Shown piece by piece: positions 9,689-19,089 of a stretch of DNA of 64,000 nucleotides; position 1 is the first letter of the stretch, and every line of letters starts with the position of its first letter. The translations under genes were made by a program, and so were the position numbers. The stretch comes from Bacillus sp. HNG (GTDB taxonomy: Bacteria > Bacillota > Bacilli > Bacillales > Bacillaceae_L). Where the stretch lies: NCBI RefSeq assembly GCF_003400205.1, contig NZ_QUQV01000002.1, forward strand, positions 186,001 through 250,000. Direction: 5' to 3'. A model generated the notes under the pieces. The model saw nothing but the letters and a program-made list of their open reading frames with translations, was not told the origin of the DNA and did not search any database.

Positions 9689-10177
9689 TCAAAACACACC
9701 TTCTAATTCCAACAACTTTTCTTTTAGGTCTGTTCTTGTGCCAGAATATCCTGTTAGTGATTTGTCCTTTCCAATTACCCGGTGACAAGGAACAACAATG
9801 GGGATTGGATTTTTCCGATTGGCCTGCCCTACTGCACGTACGGCCTTCGGATTTTCAATCGCATTTGCAATATCCGCGTAACAGCGAGTTTCACCGTAAG
9901 GAATATTTAACAGTTCATTCCAAACCTTCTCTTGAAAAGCAGTCCCGCTAAACTTAATTGGAAAACTAAATGTTTTGCGATCACCTTTAAAATATTCATC
10001 TAGTTGTTTTTTAATTTCAACAAGTACCTCATCATCAGGTGCATAAGTTGCATCAATTTTTTTACTAACCTGTACCCAGTCGTCTTCAGATAATGAGATA
10101 TCAAGCAATTCTGTTTCGCCGGCGAGGATATAGATTATTCCGAAAATATCCGTTTGCATGTCACTATATTTATACAT
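9689..10177 (-). CDS. ogt: Methylated-DNA-[protein]-cysteine S-methyltransferase
   Basis: Suicide DNA repair enzyme (162 residues) transferring the methyl group from O6-methylguanine to its own cysteine. The active site is VVPCHRVIG (C131), with the helix-turn-helix segment ahead of it containing the arginine finger (YADIANAIENPKAVRAVGQA). N-terminal RNase-like domain is short and divergent, typical of Ogt. The ATG at 10177 follows GGGAG. In B. subtilis ogt also borders mtnA, so order is conserved although the two genes converge here. Confidence 0.93.
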   Translation of the reverse strand: MYKYSDMQTDIFGIIYILAGETELLDISLSEDDWVQVSKKIDATYAPDDEVLVEIKKQLDEYFKGDRKTFSFPIKFSGTAFQEKVWNELLNIPYGETRCYADIANAIENPKAVRAVGQANRKNPIPIVVPCHRVIGKDKSLTGYSGTRTDLKEKLLELEGVF

Positions 10178-10238
10178 CAAGCAACGCTCCCTTCTCTTTC
10201 ATTTATTTTACAAAACCTTATCACATTTTTGTAAAAAG

Positions 10239-10268
10239 GAAAACCAGTACTCTTCTATGAGCACTGGC
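10239..10268 (-). terminator. Terminator after the chemoreceptor gene
   Basis: CCAGTGCTC/GAGTACTGG stem with one mismatch, followed on the minus strand by a TTTTCCTTTTT tail, 9 bp after the stop. Confidence 0.75.
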
Positions 10269-10276
10269 TATTTGTT

Positions 10277-12037
10277 CTACAGCTTGAACTTACTAATCAA
10301 TGTGTTTAGTCTGCTTGCTAAATCTGACAGTAGTTCAGAGTGATCAGAGATCGTTTCCATAGAACTATTTGTTTGCTGAACAGAGGCAGAGGTTTGCTCA
10401 ATTCCTGCTGCAGATTGTTCGGAAACTGCTGCAATGTTATCAATTGATAAATTGATCTCGACCGTACTTCCTGCGATTATATCGAGGTTTTCGGAAATGC
10501 TCCGGATGCGTTCAACCATGACGGTAACTGCATCGTGGATATCCTCGAATGTTTGACCTGTTACTCGAATTTGTTTAGCCCCTTCATCCACCTGACTATA
10601 TCCATCTAGTAAGACGCGGGCAACAGAATTCGATTCTTTTTGAATGCTGTTAACAATATCAGTGATGTCTTTAACTGAATGAGATACTTGCTCTGCAAGC
10701 TTTCGAACTTCATCAGCTACAACAGCAAACCCTCTCCCATGTTCACCCGCACGAGCAGCCTCAATTGCCGCATTAAGAGCCAAAAGATTGGTTTGATCCG
10801 CAATATCGCGAATGACCTTAACAAGAGTGGAGATTTGCTTTGTTTGTTCATCGAGTCCTTTTACCTTTTCCACAGAGAATTCCATGATGCTGTTAATTTT
10901 GTTCATTTGCTCTGTTGAAGCGTTCATGAATTCATGACCCTTTTTCGTCATTTCTAAAACATGTTCAGATGACTCATTAATTTGACTTCCATTTTGGTTA
11001 GCTGTCTGGATTTTCCCAGCATATTCCTCCATCATTTTTGCTAATTGCGTTGACGAATGCGCTTGTTCCTCAGCCCCAGTTGACAGTTCTTGGACAGTAG
11101 AAGCAATTTGCTGACTCGCAGCCTTCACTTCGCTTGATGAAATCATCAATTCTGAACTCTTTGAAGCCACTTGGTCAGAGACAGTTGTTATTTCACGTAT
11201 CATGGAACGAAGGCTCGAATTCATTACATTTAACGATTTGCTCAACAATCCGATTTCATCCTGTCCTTTAATTTCTATCTCTTCGACCTTTAGGTTCCCA
11301 TCGGCAACACGATTTGAAATGATCACCAAATTTTTTAGCTGTTTGCCAATATTACGACCAATCATAACTAGGCTCAAAATGGCGATGATAGTTGATGCCA
11401 CAATTGAAACAAGTAATACAACAATTGTTCCGGAAACATTTGAATTTGCTGCTGTTATCGAACGATCACTCTTCACTTTTATATTAGCCCGTAGCTGATC
11501 CAATTGTCGGACAGTATCCTTAATAATTTGCTCTGCTTCTTGGCTAGATTCAATTGAACTTAGCTTATTCGCTGAAACAACTGCCGGGAAAACTTTATCG
11601 TCAAACAAAGTAGTGAGCTTTTGTTTATTTTCACCAACTTTGTTATAGAGTTGAAGCTCAATTGTTGTCAGAGACGGTTTTAGTTCCTTTGATAATTCGT
11701 CATATTGTTTACTTAAATCTTGAAAGGCCGTCACATGTTTGCCATTGCTGTCTTGTATGTAAATACTAATCTCACTTCCTAGTTGATTGAAAACGCTCGC
11801 TATCTCAGTAATGAGAATTGATTGCTCTCCGCTTTTCTTCACTTCTTTCATTTCATTGCTAATATTAAAAAGTTGAATAAAAATGATGAAGGCTGATAAA
11901 CAAAATAATAGAATCGTAAAGGTAAGCGCAACACCAAATTTATAGCCTATCTTTAAGTTGTGCCACCAAGCCGTTAGTTTAATTGATGACTTTTTACCCA
12001 CTACTTTTTCCCCTTTTTTTCTTTTTGACCCCTTCAA
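10277..12037 (-). CDS. Methyl-accepting chemotaxis protein
   Basis: Transmembrane chemoreceptor of about 586 residues. A basic N-terminus leads to a first membrane helix ([18 protein letters not shown]), an extracellular four-helix-type sensor of about 150 residues, a second membrane helix ([20 protein letters not shown]), a HAMP domain and a long signalling domain with the highly conserved hairpin tip [20 protein letters not shown]. The ligand is unknown. The frame is open to a GTG at 12103, but a TATAAT box at 12112-12117 would put the transcript start there, so I favour TTG 12037 (AAAGGGGG site); GTG 12001 is also possible. Orphan gene with no che genes nearby. Confidence 0.88.
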   Translation of the reverse strand: MKGSKRKKGEKVVGKKSSIKLTAWWHNLKIGYKFGVALTFTILLFCLSAFIIFIQLFNISNEMKEVKKSGEQSILITEIASVFNQLGSEISIYIQDSNGKHVTAFQDLSKQYDELSKELKPSLTTIELQLYNKVGENKQKLTTLFDDKVFPAVVSANKLSSIESSQEAEQIIKDTVRQLDQLRANIKVKSDRSITAANSNVSGTIVVLLVSIVASTIIAILSLVMIGRNIGKQLKNLVIISNRVADGNLKVEEIEIKGQDEIGLLSKSLNVMNSSLRSMIREITTVSDQVASKSSELMISSSEVKAASQQIASTVQELSTGAEEQAHSSTQLAKMMEEYAGKIQTANQNGSQINESSEHVLEMTKKGHEFMNASTEQMNKINSIMEFSVEKVKGLDEQTKQISTLVKVIRDIADQTNLLALNAAIEAARAGEHGRGFAVVADEVRKLAEQVSHSVKDITDIVNSIQKESNSVARVLLDGYSQVDEGAKQIRVTGQTFEDIHDAVTVMVERIRSISENLDIIAGSTVEINLSIDNIAAVSEQSAAGIEQTSASVQQTNSSMETISDHSELLSDLASRLNTLISKFKL

Positions 12038-12217
12038 TCTTCTGCCCCCTTTGGTAAACTCTCTCTCTATTTTTGATGTGTTGATAAATAAAATCGCTTT
12101 CACTATTTCTTATTATAGTAGAAATTGTCACACTTTGGAATAAATTCTGTTAATTTGTCGATAAAAAGCTTCCGGTATTGGGTTCGGCTATCCTCCTGTG
12201 GTAAAATGTATTAGTTA

Positions 12218-12413
12218 TTGACTTTATTCAACTGAAGTTTGAAACCTCAGTTGAATAAAGTCAAAGCCTCCGGCGGATGCCTCAGATTTTCAAAGGAAAT
12301 TTTCGAGCTTAAGATCAAAGACTAAGAACGCCACTTCCTGTGGCAACGTCTTTGTGACCCACCTCGTGTGGGCCTAGAAAATCTGGGCGCAAATACACCA
12401 AGGCGTATTTGAT
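12218..12413 (+). repeat. Dispersed hairpin repeat family A, copy 2 (with insertion)
   Basis: Starts with the stem GACTTTATTCAACTGA/TCAGTTGAATAAAGTC, followed by AAGCCTCCGGCGGATGCC, CAGATTTTCAAAGGAAAT, and ends GGGCGCAAATACACCAAGG and CGTATTTGAT. Where other copies have a small TCGAG/CTCGA hairpin this one carries about 70 extra bases (about 12308-12376) with their own nested hairpins. It ends about 20 bp before the start codon of the next gene. The rest of 12038-12217 holds only the chemoreceptor promoter. Confidence 0.85.
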
Positions 12414-12434
12414 AAATGATTAAGGAGCAAGAGA

Positions 12435-14180
12435 ATGAACATTGTTGTAAGTACATTAAATGCAAAGTATATCCATACAAGTCTGTCGATTCGGTATTTA
12501 AAGGCATATGCCGCGCCTGAATTTGATGTAACACTGGCTGAATACACCATTAAAGATCCAGCCATGAACATCGTTACTGATTTGTATCGAAAAAAACCAG
12601 ATGTAATTGGCTTCAGCTGTTACATTTGGAATATTGAAGAAACGATTAAAGTTATTAAAATGCTCAAAAAAATAAATCCGGAGCTAGTCATCATTCTAGG
12701 TGGTCCAGAGGTGACCTATGATGTGCATGACTGGTTAGAACGCATTCCAGAGGTTGATTTCATAGTCATAGGTGAGGGTGAAGAAACGTTTAAAGATCTA
12801 CTTACGGCTATACGTGATGGTGAAAGCACAGATGAAATAAGTGGTGTTGCTTTCCGTACAGAGGAACGATTAAAGATCAATCCACAGCGAAATAAACTAA
12901 ACTTAAAAGAATTGCCAACACCTTTTCGATTTGAAGAGGATCTTCCTCATTTGTCAAAACGTGTAACATATATTGAGACAAGCCGCGGTTGTCCATTTAA
13001 TTGTCAGTTTTGCCTATCATCCATCGAGGTCGGTGTCCGCTATTTTGATCGTGAAAAAGTCAAGGACGATATTCGCTTTTTAATGGACCATGGAGCAAAG
13101 ACCATCAAATTCGTTGACCGAACCTTCAATATTAGTAGAAGCTACGCGATGGACATGTTCCAATTTTTAATTGATGAGCACCGACCAGGAACGGTTTTCC
13201 AATTTGAAATAACGGCAGACATTATGCGCCCTGAGGTCATCGACTTTTTAAATAAAAATGCTCCTGCAGGATTATTCCGGTTTGAAATCGGTGTCCAATC
13301 AACAAATGACCTAACAAACGAGTTAGTGAAACGGAAGCAAAACTTCTCAAAGCTACAGCGTACGGTCATGATGGTTAAAGAAGGTGGAAAAATTGATCAG
13401 CATCTAGACTTAATTGCCGGTCTTCCTGAGGAGGATTACCAATCCTTCCGAAAAACCTTTAATGATGTATTTGAGATGCGACCTGAGGAGCTACAGCTTG
13501 GCTTTTTAAAAATGCTTCGAGGAACTGGAGTACGAATTCGTGCAGCAGAGCATGATTATAAATATATGGATCATTCACCATATGAGATTCTTGGAAATAA
13601 TGTCTTGAGCTTTGCTGATATTACACGAATTAAACAGGTTGAAGACGTGCTTGAGAAATATTGGAATGACCATCGAATGAATGAAACCGTGGAATATTTG
13701 GTAACCCATATCTTTGAAACGCCATTTGATTTCTTCCAAGACTTCGGGACCTATTGGGATGAACGTGGCTGGTCACGAATTGGGCACCAGCTGGAGGATT
13801 TATTTAAACGTCTCTACGATTTTCTTCAAGACACAAAGATTGAGCAGCTTCCTATAATTGAAGCAATCATGAAATATGATTATTTAAGAAACCAAAAATA
13901 CAAGCCACGTAAACCATGGTGGGAGGACCTTGTTAGCAAACAAGATCGAGCGACTTTCTATCAGGAGATTGTGGAAAATCCAGATGCATTAGGTGAGGAA
14001 TTTAGACAATTACAGCTTCAGGAAAAAGATTTGTACAAGCATACGGTTGTTGAAAAAATTCCATTTGACCTTGAGACTTATAAACAAACGGGTGAAGTTA
14101 CACTTCAGGATACGTATCTGCTTGTTTATTTTGACCCAATTGAAAGACAAGCTAAAGTCTTTTCTCGTAAAGTTTTATAA
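12435..14180 (+). CDS. B12-binding-domain radical SAM protein
   Basis: 581 residues. An N-terminal cobalamin-binding Rossmann-like domain (about 1-135, with VIILGGPEVTYD and EGEETF) precedes a radical SAM barrel carrying the 4Fe-4S motif SRGCPFNCQFC (C186, C190, C193), and a C-terminal region of the DUF4080 type. Such proteins are widespread in Bacillus; the substrate is not known, and methylation or another radical reaction cannot be told from sequence. Ribosome binding site AAGGAG at 12421-12427. Monocistronic, with a terminator downstream and a family A repeat immediately upstream. Confidence 0.88.
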   Translation: MNIVVSTLNAKYIHTSLSIRYLKAYAAPEFDVTLAEYTIKDPAMNIVTDLYRKKPDVIGFSCYIWNIEETIKVIKMLKKINPELVIILGGPEVTYDVHDWLERIPEVDFIVIGEGEETFKDLLTAIRDGESTDEISGVAFRTEERLKINPQRNKLNLKELPTPFRFEEDLPHLSKRVTYIETSRGCPFNCQFCLSSIEVGVRYFDREKVKDDIRFLMDHGAKTIKFVDRTFNISRSYAMDMFQFLIDEHRPGTVFQFEITADIMRPEVIDFLNKNAPAGLFRFEIGVQSTNDLTNELVKRKQNFSKLQRTVMMVKEGGKIDQHLDLIAGLPEEDYQSFRKTFNDVFEMRPEELQLGFLKMLRGTGVRIRAAEHDYKYMDHSPYEILGNNVLSFADITRIKQVEDVLEKYWNDHRMNETVEYLVTHIFETPFDFFQDFGTYWDERGWSRIGHQLEDLFKRLYDFLQDTKIEQLPIIEAIMKYDYLRNQKYKPRKPWWEDLVSKQDRATFYQEIVENPDALGEEFRQLQLQEKDLYKHTVVEKIPFDLETYKQTGEVTLQDTYLLVYFDPIERQAKVFSRKVL

Positions 14181-14182
14181 AG

Positions 14183-14213
14183 AAAGAGTCAGCACAGCTG
14201 ACTCTTTTTGTTA
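14183..14213. terminator. Bidirectional terminator between convergent genes
   Basis: AAAGAGTCAGC/GCTGACTCTTT stem with three-base loop and T-run on the plus strand and an A-run that serves the minus strand. It overlaps the stop of the small gene at 14211-14366. Confidence 0.88.
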
Positions 14214-14366
14214 TTCACCCGTACTATTACCTTTTTTCGAATTACGATTTGCGCCCTTCATTGGATTTTCATAATCTGCTTCTGCAGAAAACTCAGTGTC
14301 AGGCATGCTTTCTTTTGGTGTAAAATTGCTTTTTCTTGCAGCATCAAATTTTACTTTCCGTTTCAT
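14211..14366 (-). CDS. Small hydrophilic protein, possibly spore-associated
   Basis: A 51-residue basic, lysine- and asparagine-rich polypeptide beginning MKRKVKFDAARKSNFTPK, with a strong ribosome binding site (AAAAGGGGGG, 10 bp before ATG). It has no hydrophobic segment. Composition resembles minor acid-soluble spore proteins but I do not recognise a named family. Neighbouring DUF3905 and SASP genes suggest a sporulation link, which is inference. Confidence 0.65.
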   Translation of the reverse strand: MKRKVKFDAARKSNFTPKESMPDTEFSAEADYENPMKGANRNSKKGNSTGE

Positions 14367-14619
14367 GTGTTACCCCCCTTTTAATCTTTAGTTTTCACCA
14401 TGAATACGTCCTCCATAAATGGTAAAATCCACCTCAACGGAGAAATTTCAACTTCAGTTGTTGAATTGCTTCAGGACAATCCAGGTACTTCCGTCTTAAA
14501 TGAGATATTTAAGTCGAGGCTCTCATCTCTGACCAAAAATTTGCATAAGTCCACCACTTTATAAATTGTCTTACCTTGGCTAACACTAACATAAAACCTA
14601 AAGTGCGAGGTGTATATCA

Positions 14620-14976
14620 ATGACCAAAGAGAAAAAGGAACCGGAAGAAATCGAATCACCTATTTTAGACGAAACAATGCCCCATCAAATCTCATCCCCA
14701 TCCTTTAAAGGGACCGGAATTAAAATGCAAGAACCATTTGTCAATGAACATGGAGTCGTAATTGGGGACAGTCTGTATAATTCACCAAATTCTCCACTTA
14801 ATAATTGGAGTGATGAAACAGACCCAGAGATCATGGCTGGTGACGAATGGGTCCATCCGACCAATGACATCGGCTGGAACACAACTGAAAACCGTGAGCT
14901 ATTGGAAAGCAAGAAACAACCTAAAAGGGTACCCTTCATGCACCCGTCCAAGGACACAAGCTACGGTAATGATTGA
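14620..14976 (+). CDS. DUF3905 domain protein
   Basis: 118-residue hydrophilic protein without membrane segments, rich in acidic residues, Pro and Asn. The conserved core GDSLYNSPNSPLNNWSDETDP and GDEWVHPTNDIGW matches what I know as DUF3905 of Bacillaceae, a family of unknown function found in spore formers. It is preceded by a weak GCGAGGTG ribosome binding site and followed by a bidirectional terminator shared with ktrD. Confidence 0.8.
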   Translation: MTKEKKEPEEIESPILDETMPHQISSPSFKGTGIKMQEPFVNEHGVVIGDSLYNSPNSPLNNWSDETDPEIMAGDEWVHPTNDIGWNTTENRELLESKKQPKRVPFMHPSKDTSYGND

Positions 14977-15007
14977 AAAAGAGCACCATCATAGGTGCTC
15001 TTTTATT
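14977..15007. terminator. Bidirectional terminator between DUF3905 gene and ktrD
   Basis: AAAAGAGCACC/GGTGCTCTTTT stem with A- and T-runs on both sides, located between two convergent stops. Confidence 0.88.
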
Positions 15008-16355
15008 ATCCAATTATCAGTCTTTCTTTCGGGTAGTGATAATTAGCATCCTTGCCTCTCTTTCCAATAATAAAGATAAAGTTTAGGATTCCTACCCTTC
15101 CGATAAACATGAGAAACATAATAAGAAACTTTCCAAAGTTACTTAGGTCAGGGGTGATCCCCATCGATAATCCACATGTACCAAATGCAGATGCAACCTC
15201 GAAGAAAATTTGAGTAAACGTAAAGTTCTCCGTAATGGTTAATATGAAAATCGAGAGAAAGCATGTGAAAAAAGCAAAAATCGTCACAATCAGTGATTTT
15301 TTTATATCTTCTTCATGGATCTCACGTTTAAAGATTTTAATTGATTTATTCCCTCTTGCGAAATTAAATAAAAATAATATATTAATCGCAAATGTCGTTG
15401 TTCGGATTCCCCCACCAACAGAGCTAGGTGAAGCTCCAATAAACATCATTGCACCTAAGAACAGTAAAGTAGGCTCTGAAAACTGGTTGACATCCATCGT
15501 TGCAAGCCCAGCACTTCTGGTTGTAACAGATTGGAACAACGAATAGAAGAAGGTTTCATGCCAGGCCATTCCTTTAAAGAAATGATTGTATTCGATAAGA
15601 AAAATCACTAAGGTTCCAAAAACAACTAGTGACAGAAACGTAACTGTTGTTAACTTCGCAAATAACGAAAAACGATATCTGCCCTTTTTATGAAGCAGAA
15701 AATCTTTTATTTCTACTAAAACCGGAAAGCCAATTGCTCCTAAAATAATTAAGATAATCGTAATAAATTGAATAAAATAATCATTAGCATACGGTACCAA
15801 CGAACTTCCTGTTATGTCAAACCCAGCATTTGTGGTCGCACTAACAGCCGCAAAAATACCATTGATAAAAGCTTCCTGCCACGTATCAAAAAATTGCATA
15901 AAATAAAGACCTAAAATTAAACTGCCGAAGAACTCAATCCCAACCATTATGATAATAATTTGTTTAAGCAGGTTTACCAGTCCTGAAAGCTGTGATTGGT
16001 TCTGATCAGCCATTATTAAACGTCTCTCTCGTAGACCAATCTTGCGGCGAAATAATAACCAGATGAACGTTCCCATTGTCATAATTCCAATTCCGCCAAC
16101 CTGCAACACAAATATTAAAATAAAAATTCCTGCAACCGTGTATGTATCTTTAATTGATATAACACTTAATCCAGTTACACTAACTGCACTTGCCGCTGTA
16201 AATAACGTATCAATGAAAGAAACATGAACACCCTCCTTAATCGCGATAGGAAGGCTTAATAAAATAACGGAAATCGTAACGGCTAATAGATAGAACGCAA
16301 AAATTAATTGAGCCGGTGTCAGCTCATTAATATACAAATTTATTTTTTTCCACAT
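15006..16355 (-). CDS. ktrD: Potassium uptake protein, Ktr/Trk channel subunit
   Basis: 449-residue polytopic membrane protein of the TrkH/KtrB superfamily. Four repeated M1-P-M2 units carry the K+ filter glycines, seen in SAVSVTGLSVI, ATTNAGFDITG, VTTRSAGLATMD and AFGTCGLSMG. Alone at the locus, without its cytosolic RCK partner, as for B. subtilis KtrD, whose partner KtrC is encoded elsewhere. KtrC is a known c-di-AMP target in B. subtilis. Gene order next to sspD/rsgI/sigI is conserved with B. subtilis. Confidence 0.93.
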   Translation of the reverse strand: MWKKINLYINELTPAQLIFAFYLLAVTISVILLSLPIAIKEGVHVSFIDTLFTAASAVSVTGLSVISIKDTYTVAGIFILIFVLQVGGIGIMTMGTFIWLLFRRKIGLRERRLIMADQNQSQLSGLVNLLKQIIIIMVGIEFFGSLILGLYFMQFFDTWQEAFINGIFAAVSATTNAGFDITGSSLVPYANDYFIQFITIILIILGAIGFPVLVEIKDFLLHKKGRYRFSLFAKLTTVTFLSLVVFGTLVIFLIEYNHFFKGMAWHETFFYSLFQSVTTRSAGLATMDVNQFSEPTLLFLGAMMFIGASPSSVGGGIRTTTFAINILFLFNFARGNKSIKIFKREIHEEDIKKSLIVTIFAFFTCFLSIFILTITENFTFTQIFFEVASAFGTCGLSMGITPDLSNFGKFLIMFLMFIGRVGILNFIFIIGKRGKDANYHYPKERLIIG

Positions 16356-16452
16356 TTTCTTTCACCCTAACATCTTTGTCAAATCTATTCCTTTATATTA
16401 AAGAATTCATTCTCATTTTGAAAGACTTTTTTCGGTTATTATCAAAGTTTTC

Positions 16453-16575
16453 GATGTCTAGCTCCAGCGCCTAGCCCCTCGAGGTCATAAGCAAATCCGC
16501 AAGAAGGATTAAACTGCATCCTTCCCGCCGGCTTTTCTTATGCTTGTCGGGGCTGGGCAAGGCGCTTGCGCTTTT
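16453..16575. repeat. Structured dispersed repeat (family B)
   Basis: A GC-rich stretch with nested complementarity: AGCGCC...GGCGCT and GCCCC...GGGGC at the ends, CATAAG...CTTATG inside, and AAGGAT...ATCCTT at the tip. The opening TGTCTAGCTCCAGCGCCTAG is a sequence I know from many Bacillus intergenic regions. It occupies most of the 318-bp gap between ktrD and the SASP gene. Confidence 0.7.
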
Positions 16576-16674
16576 AATTTTAGTATGCATTTCCAGTATT
16601 GAAATTAATAATCTCCTTATACTAAAGATACAACGAGTTATACGTTGTTCTATAATTGAAAAGGAGTGAGAGTC

Positions 16675-16866
16675 ATGGCTAGAAGCAGTAACAAATTGCT
16701 TGTTCCTGGAATCGAACAGGCTTTAGATCAAATAAAGTTTGAAATTGCCCAAGAATTTGGTGTTAAGCTTGGTTCAGATACAGTGTCTCGTGCAAATGGT
16801 TCAGTAGGTGGCGAAATTACAAAACGCCTAGTGGCACAAGCACAGTCCCAATTAAAAGGCGAATAA
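16675..16866 (+). CDS. sspD: Alpha/beta-type small acid-soluble spore protein
   Basis: 63-residue DNA-binding protein that coats spore DNA and protects it from UV and heat. The germination-protease site region is [10 protein letters not shown] and the conserved second half [16 protein letters not shown] is present. AAGGAGTGAG precedes the ATG at 16675; an upstream in-frame ATG at 16666 lacks spacing. The position next to rsgI and ktrD matches sspD of B. subtilis. Expression in the forespore by SigG is expected from the family. Confidence 0.93.
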   Translation: MARSSNKLLVPGIEQALDQIKFEIAQEFGVKLGSDTVSRANGSVGGEITKRLVAQAQSQLKGE

Positions 16867-16884
16867 AAAACTTCATAAAATGGA

Positions 16885-16912
16885 AAAAAGCCGAGGTTAT
16901 CCCTCGGCTTTA
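16885..16912. terminator. Bidirectional terminator between sspD and rsgI
   Basis: AAAGCCGAGG/CCTCGGCTTT stem flanked by A- and T-rich runs, between convergent genes. Confidence 0.85.
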
Positions 16913-17986
16913 ATCATCGTTTCCTTTATGGTTGTTGCCATTATTGTGATTCCCGTTATTGCCATTGTTTCCGTTATTTCCGCGATTGTTGTTTTCTTTA
17001 CCTTGTTTTTTCTCTTCCTGTTTCTGCTGTCTTTCTTCTTGCTTACGCTGTTTCTCTTCCCACTTTTGATCCATTTTTTCGAACTTTTTCTCTTTTATAT
17101 GTTCTGGCATATTGGAGTTTTCTATATTGTTTTTGACTTTATCTCTTATCTGTTCTTTTTTCTCTTTAAGCTCTTCTTGCACTTCTTCTGCCCTTTGTTT
17201 TTGAGTATTCTTAAACTCGTTTAGATCTTTTTGTTGCTGGGCGTCTTCCTGCTGGTTATTTGTATTTTTATCTGTCTCTGCAGGCTTAGTCTTCATTTCT
17301 TCGACTGGTTTAGGAACTTTGTTTTCTTTAATTAACAGTTTACCTGTAGACATACCCTTTTCTTTAGCAGCATTTCTTGTTTCAACCGTACTGGTTACAG
17401 AGGTAACTGCAATTTGCTCTTTTTCATATTCTGCTTTAATTTCTTCAATTCCTTGCTGGAGCTCTTGGTCCACCTTTTGGTTATGTGTGTCTGCAACAAC
17501 CGTTGTAATTAAAACTTGCTTTCCATCGTTAAGATAGCCATTATCTTTACTATGTTGAATGATTTTTTCCGTAATGGAATCGAGCGTGCTATTCTTCCAA
17601 TCCGGAATGGATTCCAATAGTTCCTTTGCCTCGTCGTTTAAAGCTTCTAGACTTACGACTTGAAGGTTTTCATCTAATCCCACTTCAAAGCTTGGATTGA
17701 TGTCAATGGACATGTAAGCATACACTTCATCATTCGATGAAAAAGGTATAAATAAAGATAATAATAAAATTGCAACTAAAGAACTTGCAAGTGCGTAACG
17801 CCATTTCTTTACCTGAAAGAAACGACGATTTGAAGTATGGCTTACCCGTTCATTGATTGGGAAAAAAGACATTTCCTCACCAATTTCATAGCTTTCCTTC
17901 AAATGTTTGGCTTTTACGAATTCACCGTCAGGGGTTAGCATCGTAATATATTCATCGTTCACATCCATAACGATCCCCTTTTTCAA
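16910..17986 (-). CDS. rsgI: Anti-sigma-I factor RsgI
   Basis: 358-residue bitopic membrane protein. The N-terminal cytosolic RsgI domain (about 1-55, MKKGIVMDVNDEYITMLTPD) binds SigI; one membrane helix (YALASSLVAILLLSLFIPF, about 83-101); an extracellular conserved region (YMSIDINPSFEVGLDENLQV); then a long Lys/Glu/Gln-rich helical region and a low-complexity Asn/Gly tail (last 30 residues). It overlaps sigI by 4 bp. In Clostridia RsgI ectodomains sense polysaccharides; no carbohydrate-binding module is visible here. Confidence 0.93.
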   Translation of the reverse strand: MKKGIVMDVNDEYITMLTPDGEFVKAKHLKESYEIGEEMSFFPINERVSHTSNRRFFQVKKWRYALASSLVAILLLSLFIPFSSNDEVYAYMSIDINPSFEVGLDENLQVVSLEALNDEAKELLESIPDWKNSTLDSITEKIIQHSKDNGYLNDGKQVLITTVVADTHNQKVDQELQQGIEEIKAEYEKEQIAVTSVTSTVETRNAAKEKGMSTGKLLIKENKVPKPVEEMKTKPAETDKNTNNQQEDAQQQKDLNEFKNTQKQRAEEVQEELKEKKEQIRDKVKNNIENSNMPEHIKEKKFEKMDQKWEEKQRKQEERQQKQEEKKQGKENNNRGNNGNNGNNGNHNNGNNHKGNDD

Positions 17987-18735
17987 CTTTCGAGCACCCC
18001 TTTTAGATAATCTTTTAAATAGACATAGTCGCCAGATAAAATGATGGCCATTGCAATAATGTACTTCCGATTTCTCTCAATCGTTTTACGACTGACGCTT
18101 ACTTTCGATTCAAGCTGCTTAATCGGAAGCTGTTTCTTATCAAACAACCCTCGTCTTAACTCTTCATTTTCAACAACGGCTTTTGATACCATAATCGCGT
18201 TTTGTCTAGCATCTGCATGTTTTGGTGAGATTTCAAGCAACTCGTGAAATGACAAGCCAAATTCCTGCAATACATGATGAAAATGGAGAATCTCTTCTTT
18301 TCTTTGTTCTTGCTCCACTTTCCTTTGGTAATCATCGACAGAAAGGTGAGCCTCAATTTTCGATTGTGCCCCTTCCTCATCTGTTTCACCATTCGAGATA
18401 AAATTAATATTCCTTACACGTGCTTCTTTACGGATGAAATCAATCACCCGTCGTTTAACGAGAAGTTCACTAAACGATAAAAAAGAGCTACCTTTTTCAC
18501 TCGAATATTTTTCAATGGCTTCATTAAACGCAATAAGTCCGATACTGAATTCATCGTCCGATTCATTTATATATCGTTTACAAACGGCAGACACATTTTT
18601 TGCAATAAAGGGTTTATAGTCTTCTATTAGTTTATTTTGTAGGTTTGGATTTCCATTTTGAATCTCAATAACGGTTTCTTCCAGAGTGCTTTTTCGCTTT
18701 CCAATTTTAAATAATAGACTCAGCACTGGTTTCAC
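17983..18735 (-). CDS. sigI: RNA polymerase sigma factor SigI
   Basis: 250-residue sigma-70-family factor of the SigI group, involved in heat-shock and cell-wall responses in B. subtilis. Region 2 is recognisable (DEFSIGLIAFNEAIEKYSSEKGSSFLSF) and the C-terminal region carries a helix-turn-helix (QLESKVSVSRKTIERNRKYI). It is translationally coupled to rsgI. A SigI-type promoter lies upstream at 18954-18976, suggesting autoregulation. Confidence 0.93.
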   Translation of the reverse strand: MKPVLSLLFKIGKRKSTLEETVIEIQNGNPNLQNKLIEDYKPFIAKNVSAVCKRYINESDDEFSIGLIAFNEAIEKYSSEKGSSFLSFSELLVKRRVIDFIRKEARVRNINFISNGETDEEGAQSKIEAHLSVDDYQRKVEQEQRKEEILHFHHVLQEFGLSFHELLEISPKHADARQNAIMVSKAVVENEELRRGLFDKKQLPIKQLESKVSVSRKTIERNRKYIIAMAIILSGDYVYLKDYLKGVLES

Positions 18736-18953
18736 CTCAATTTCTCTGTACTATCTGTTAATAGTAGCAAGAGATGAAAGCGAGATTCAATAACAATTTT
18801 TCACATTATGAGGCTTATACAAAAAATATTACAAAAGTACTAATACCAAAGACCACTCTTTATTTGAAAGGTGACAAGCTTTGTAACATATATTTCTTTT
18901 CGGTTACATTCCAAGTTTCGTTTGTAATGTTTGACTCATTTACAGTTTACGTC

Positions 18954-18976
18954 ATCGGTTTTCTTTTTGAGGGGGT
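18954..18976 (-). promoter_or_regulatory. Candidate SigI-dependent promoter of sigI-rsgI
   Basis: On the minus strand ACCCCC is followed after 13 bp by CGAT, close to the ACCCCC / CGAA elements described for SigI promoters. It lies about 220 bp upstream of sigI. The rest of 18736-19089 shows no supported gene. Confidence 0.5.
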
Positions 18977-19089
18977 AAATATTATTTTTACTCATTATTT
19001 TTTTCGTAAATATCCCCAGGTTTATATTACCATCATTGCTGCGCCAGTTTAAGGAAACAATACTCACAAAAAGGAGAGTAGGAAAACTT

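Noticed and set aside
14400-14567. Plus-strand ORF of 55 codons between the small hydrophilic protein and the DUF3905 gene
   Set aside because: No ribosome binding site ahead of the ATG and no family resemblance; the codon pattern is not convincing.
16880-17224. Plus-strand hydrophobic frame of 114 codons opposite the 3' part of rsgI
   Set aside because: The Phe/Leu run is the complement of the Lys/Glu-rich RsgI tail and the frame begins within the bidirectional terminator.
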